Positions 31,231-33,969 of a DNA stretch of 33,969 bases are shown here, piece after piece. Below the pieces are notes generated by a model. That model worked only from the letters and a program-made list of their open reading frames with translations. It had not been told where the DNA came from and searched no databases. The first letter of the stretch is position 1. Each line of letters begins with the position of its first letter. This DNA comes from a virus. The stretch lies in the IMG/VR virus record IMGVR_UViG_3300047181_000090, positions 1 to 33,969 of that record. One strand, given 5' to 3'. A program made the translations under genes and the position numbers.

Positions 31231-31802
31231 AGCTCGATATTTTCCAGGAAATTGGTAACATCACCAAGTCCAGAAATCTCTTCGTCAGGAATTTTAGGAA
31301 CCGCATTTTTCAATGCAGTGTCTGTGCCCTTTTTATTTTTGGCAATAGCCGCCAGGCCCATTTTCTTAAGGTTTGATTTTGCGAGTGGTTCATCGTCCGC
31401 GGGTTTTTCTTTGGATGGGGTCGCATACGCCTCAGCATCGCCGGTAAGCTCAATTCCCATGTTATCGAGGTCCAAGCCTTCAATTTCAGAAGAACGTCCT
31501 CTAGCGGTGTTATAAAGGCTAGGAACTGAATTGTGAAGTTTCGCCAAAGCAGCATCAGCTACTTCATCAATGTCCGGGCGGGATTCATTGATATTTGGTA
31601 GTGATAGGTCTATATCATCCAAAGTGGGTTCAACCTGTTCAATTTTTTCCTGGACCGCCTGTCTAGTTTTTTCCACCGCGGCAGTGGTCTTGTTGGCGGA
31701 TTCGAACAGTTCCTTATATTTGCGTTCCATGTTTCCTATCAGATCAGGATGCACATGTTTGACATCGTTCATCAATTTTTCATATTTTGGTAGGCGTTGC
31801 AT
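31227..31802 (-). CDS. Hypothetical protein with helical N-terminus
   Basis: A 191-residue acidic protein. Residues 20-60 are likely coiled-coil (MERKYKELFESANKTTAAVE). Residues 60-120 are acidic and disordered (LDDIDLSLPNINESRPDIDE). AAAGG precedes the ATG. Function unknown; a scaffold or assembly factor is possible but unsupported. Confidence 0.6.
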   Translation of the reverse strand: MQRLPKYEKLMNDVKHVHPDLIGNMERKYKELFESANKTTAAVEKTRQAVQEKIEQVEPTLDDIDLSLPNINESRPDIDEVADAALAKLHNSVPSLYNTARGRSSEIEGLDLDNMGIELTGDAEAYATPSKEKPADDEPLAKSNLKKMGLAAIAKNKKGTDTALKNAVPKIPDEEISGLGDVTNFLENIEL

Positions 31803-31817
31803 AAGGACCTTTTCTGT

Positions 31818-31842
31818 TAGTTTATGATAACAATATAAACTG
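31818..31842. promoter_or_regulatory. Divergent ATAAACTA/ATAAACTG motifs
   Basis: Minus-strand ATAAACTA (31818-31825) faces the leftward gene at 31802, and plus-strand ATAAACTG (31835-31842) faces the rightward gene at 31869. Having one for each direction in a 66-base divergent gap supports a promoter role. Confidence 0.42.
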
Positions 31843-31868
31843 ATTTATCAACGTAGGAACTGACCAAC

Positions 31869-32678
31869 ATGGCAAAGCACAATCTAGGTCCATTATACAC
31901 CACGCTCACTAATGAGCAGGCGGATGCTCTCATTAATAATATGGAACTTATCCCCAATGTAGAATGGGAAGATTCCAAGATAGGAAATGAAACCATATCC
32001 TATCCAATGTGGAAAGCCACTGTAGCATCCCACACGGCAACTTACCAAGATTATCTTGATTTCAAGAAGAATGGCAAGATGTTCGATGCTAAGAAGATCA
32101 ACGAGAAGTCCGGAGAGACCAAGGTTAAATGGAGCTTAAAGAATCCTATGGAACAGCTTGCTAAAATGAAGGCAGCCATCGGCGATACAAAATTTATAAA
32201 TCCAAAAACCGAACAAAAAGTTCCCGAAATGCCAAAGCCAGGTTTTTCCGGAAAACTTCCAGGGTTCTCCAAATCCGCTGACAAGGTAGGTGTAATATCT
32301 CCTTCTGCAGATCTCGGAAAACAGAACATACCAAAGCCTGAAGGAAAGGCGCCAGCCAAAGCTGTTACCAATTACGATTCCACCGAAGATCAGAAAGTTG
32401 TTATCAATAAGAACCATAACTGGTTCGTAACCACTCCATTCCAGGCATCAAAGATTCCTGACAAGGTCGGTGAAGTCGAACCACAGATTGATATGGGCAC
32501 CGTAAACATGCCCCATCTATTCGGCACCAAACAGGGTTGGAAACCAAAGAAGGCTCGAGTCGATTGGACCGGAACTGCAGACCTCACAGTAGAATATGCA
32601 GGTAAGGAACCAAAGGTCGAGGCAAAGAAACTACAACCAATCAACTTTGACAAATTCGAAACTGACCATATAAATTAA
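31869..32678 (+). CDS. Hypothetical repetitive Pro/Lys-rich protein
   Basis: A 269-residue protein. The first 100 residues are globular (LGPLYTTLTNEQADALINNM). From about 120 on there are loose repeats containing a K(V/I)GxV-P motif (ADKVGVISPSADLGKQNIPK; PDKVGEVEPQIDMGTVNMPH), separated by Pro/Lys-rich linkers. This suggests an extended structural or scaffold protein. Not recognised. It is followed four bases later by a strong terminator. Confidence 0.65.
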   Translation: MAKHNLGPLYTTLTNEQADALINNMELIPNVEWEDSKIGNETISYPMWKATVASHTATYQDYLDFKKNGKMFDAKKINEKSGETKVKWSLKNPMEQLAKMKAAIGDTKFINPKTEQKVPEMPKPGFSGKLPGFSKSADKVGVISPSADLGKQNIPKPEGKAPAKAVTNYDSTEDQKVVINKNHNWFVTTPFQASKIPDKVGEVEPQIDMGTVNMPHLFGTKQGWKPKKARVDWTGTADLTVEYAGKEPKVEAKKLQPINFDKFETDHIN

Positions 32679-32681
32679 AAC

Positions 32682-32708
32682 AAAAGGCCCGGTTAACCGG
32701 GCCTTTTT
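32682..32708. terminator. Rho-independent bidirectional terminator
   Basis: AGGCCCGG/CCGGGCCT stem with a TTAA loop, flanked by A-run and T-run. It serves the rightward gene at 31869 and the leftward small gene ending at 32708. Confidence 0.9.
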
Positions 32709-32851
32709 CATGTACAATCACCGTCGCCTTCCATCACTCCACCGAGCCTGGCAATATTAGGATCATATTTACCAACCTCGATCTGAATGATTTGTTCAAT
32801 GCTATGTTCTGACGGATTTCCCGCAATCTGATTTTCTAACGATTCTTCCAT
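32708..32851 (-). CDS. Small acidic hypothetical protein
   Basis: A 47-residue protein (MEESLENQIAGNPSEHSIEQ... ending GDGDCT) preceded by AAAAGGAA. It stops at the foot of the shared terminator. Unknown function; codon-like composition and a good ribosome-binding site support it as a gene. Confidence 0.6.
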   Translation of the reverse strand: MEESLENQIAGNPSEHSIEQIIQIEVGKYDPNIARLGGVMEGDGDCT

Positions 32852-32936
32852 ATTGTTCCTTTTTCCTTAACATATATAAGTTTATGTGAAGGAATTTGGA
32901 ACTAAACTAAAAATTCACAATATGGAATAATATCGA

Positions 32937-33689
32937 TTACAATAGGTCGAGAATGCTTCGCAGAAGTGCCTTAACACCTTCAGGGCCTTGCTTGCTAATA
33001 AAGGCTGTCTTTCCCGTCATCGCATGAGCCATCAATGGAATTGTTTTTTGCGCAGCTCGCTTCTTAGAAACCGTTGAGAGCGATTTCAGAGCTTCCGTAA
33101 CTTCATCGGGATCCATATCCGCGGAAATAAAGGTGCCCCTTCCCGGGACTGTAGGATAATTCACCGTATATTTCTTACTTTCATTTTTTGACACAGGTTG
33201 TTTCTTAGAAATAACAGATCCTGATGCCAGAACTTCCTTAATCTTAGGAAGTGTTTCGCGAGACATCACCACCGCGTTTCCGTTCTTACCAACAATCCAA
33301 GATGAATTTTGCTTAATCACTTGCTCCAAGGCATATCGAGTAACCTTGAACATATCAGCAGCCTTCTGAATAGTGATATGTTTACGTGGGGCAGTTACCT
33401 GCTCGAGTTTCTTATTTGGCGCAACCACTTCAACAATTGAAGTAGGTTTGAACATCTCGACCTGGGAAAACAACTTTTGTGGCACCGACTTTACCGGAGT
33501 GTTCTTACGCTTCAGAGCAAGCGCATCCACCGCATCAGATTCCCACTGATGTTGGGCAATACCAGGAACTTGTTCCGACTTCAGCCCCATGTGACGCAAC
33601 TTGCGCAAGGTATTCTGGTCATATCGGAGACCAAGCTTCTTCGCCGCAATTGCCGTATCATAGTAGCCTTTATTATTCTGGTCGCTCAT
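32937..33689 (-). CDS. Predicted DNA-binding protein with two helix-turn-helix segments
   Basis: A 250-residue protein. The start at 33689 (MSDQNNKGYYDTAIAAKKLG) follows AAAGGAAT; the open frame upstream is a hydrophobic shadow. Residues about 10-55 (TAIAAKKLGLRYDQNTLRKL) and about 105-155 (ITIQKAADMFKVTRYALEQV) look like two excisionase/MerR-type helix-turn-helix units. The C-terminal 90 residues include SADMDPDEVTEALKSLSTVS and may mediate oligomerisation. A regulatory role is inferred. The 85-base gap 32852-32936 holds only its downstream neighbour's leader. Confidence 0.55.
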   Translation of the reverse strand: MSDQNNKGYYDTAIAAKKLGLRYDQNTLRKLRHMGLKSEQVPGIAQHQWESDAVDALALKRKNTPVKSVPQKLFSQVEMFKPTSIVEVVAPNKKLEQVTAPRKHITIQKAADMFKVTRYALEQVIKQNSSWIVGKNGNAVVMSRETLPKIKEVLASGSVISKKQPVSKNESKKYTVNYPTVPGRGTFISADMDPDEVTEALKSLSTVSKKRAAQKTIPLMAHAMTGKTAFISKQGPEGVKALLRSILDLL

Positions 33690-33752
33690 AACGATTCCTT
33701 TTGTTGTTTTAGGTTTTACTAAATATAAGAAAATTTTTGAAATAAAAATAAA

Positions 33753-33760
33753 ATAAACTA
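33753..33760 (+). promoter_or_regulatory. ATAAACTA motif before the gene at 33766
   Basis: AAATAAACTAGTATT precedes the ATG, with no other Shine-Dalgarno. This favours a role of the motif itself in expression. Confidence 0.35.
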
Positions 33761-33765
33761 GTATT

Positions 33766-33969
33766 ATGGAAAACTTTATTGAACCCCTAGTCGAAGGCCC
33801 GGTCCGTAAACGCAGAAATAACTGGAAAGCTAAGAATGCCGCCAGGCTGAAATCCGGAGGCATTCTAGACCTTAACAAAGGCAACCGAGGCGCCTACTGG
33901 TTTGGACAAGGTGACGATAATTCTAAAGGCGATGGCAGTGCTGTATCAGGCGGTAATACAGTCCTAGGA
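33766..33969 (+). CDS. N-terminal part of a hypothetical protein, cut by the window end
   Basis: Sixty-eight codons are visible (MENFIEPLVEGPVRKRRNNW...) and the frame is still open at the window edge. The first 40 residues are basic, followed by a Gly/Asn/Ser-rich stretch (YWFGQGDDNSKGDGSAVSGG). Not recognised. Confidence 0.55.
   Translation, partial: MENFIEPLVEGPVRKRRNNWKAKNAARLKSGGILDLNKGNRGAYWFGQGDDNSKGDGSAVSGGNTVLG

Noticed and set aside
32937-33884. Long form of the helix-turn-helix protein with a hydrophobic N-terminus
   Set aside because: The extra 65 residues overlap the divergent gene at 33766 and precede a good ribosome-binding site and ATG at 33689.

Overview
This AT-rich window looks like part of a large tailed-phage genome with a T4-type gene set. 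The marker genes are a late-transcription sigma factor of the T4 gp55 type, an SbcC/gp46-type recombination ATPase followed in the operon order by a 5'-3' flap nuclease (T4 RNase H/FEN type), a RuvC-like resolvase, a degenerate relative of the T4 gp17 terminase ATPase, and a DnaJ co-chaperone. Genes are packed with TAATG, ATGA and GTGA overlaps. I see no tRNA, rRNA, CRISPR array, integron integrase or phage integrase, and the host cannot be fixed from the sequence.

Layout. Positions 3-11247 form a leftward block: a 1330-residue virion-like protein, the gp55-like sigma, two unknown proteins, a pentapeptide-repeat protein, the SbcC-like ATPase, the flap nuclease and the RuvC-like protein. Positions about 11250-16300 are an inserted island. 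Its first half (11421 to about 13440) reads rightward, against the phage genes, and is an integron gene-cassette array: four attC sites (55-93 bp) separate small promoterless genes of unknown function. The fifth cassette is cut by an IS607-like element (about 13440-16200) that carries a small ORF, a serine recombinase tnpA, a 178-residue passenger gene and tnpB. That tnpB is itself split by a 214-bp non-autonomous IS200/IS605-type element with end hairpins and an omega-RNA-like 3' region. Removing exactly 13796-14009 restores a 389-residue TnpB reading frame.

Positions 16308-26268 are mainly leftward phage genes: two glycosyltransferase-like proteins, DnaJ, a rightward M15-type peptidase, a ribbon-helix-helix protein fused to a terminase-like ATPase without its Walker A lysine, several small unknowns, and a palm-domain protein resembling family A DNA polymerases. 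From 26269 to the end transcription is mixed, with unknown and probably structural or regulatory proteins. A complete IS1341-type tnpB element (28777-30110) is inserted at the stop codon of a SWIM-zinc-finger gene. Its ends match the 214-bp element at 13.8 kb, so the two appear to be one family.

Regulation. The motif ATAAACTA lies shortly before several start codons and is a candidate late promoter for the gp55-like sigma. A second motif, TTTGTTATC, precedes several other genes. A 10-base word (GGCGACAGCC, or GGCGCCAGCC) occurs 11 times in the phage genes and not in the island or insertion sequences.
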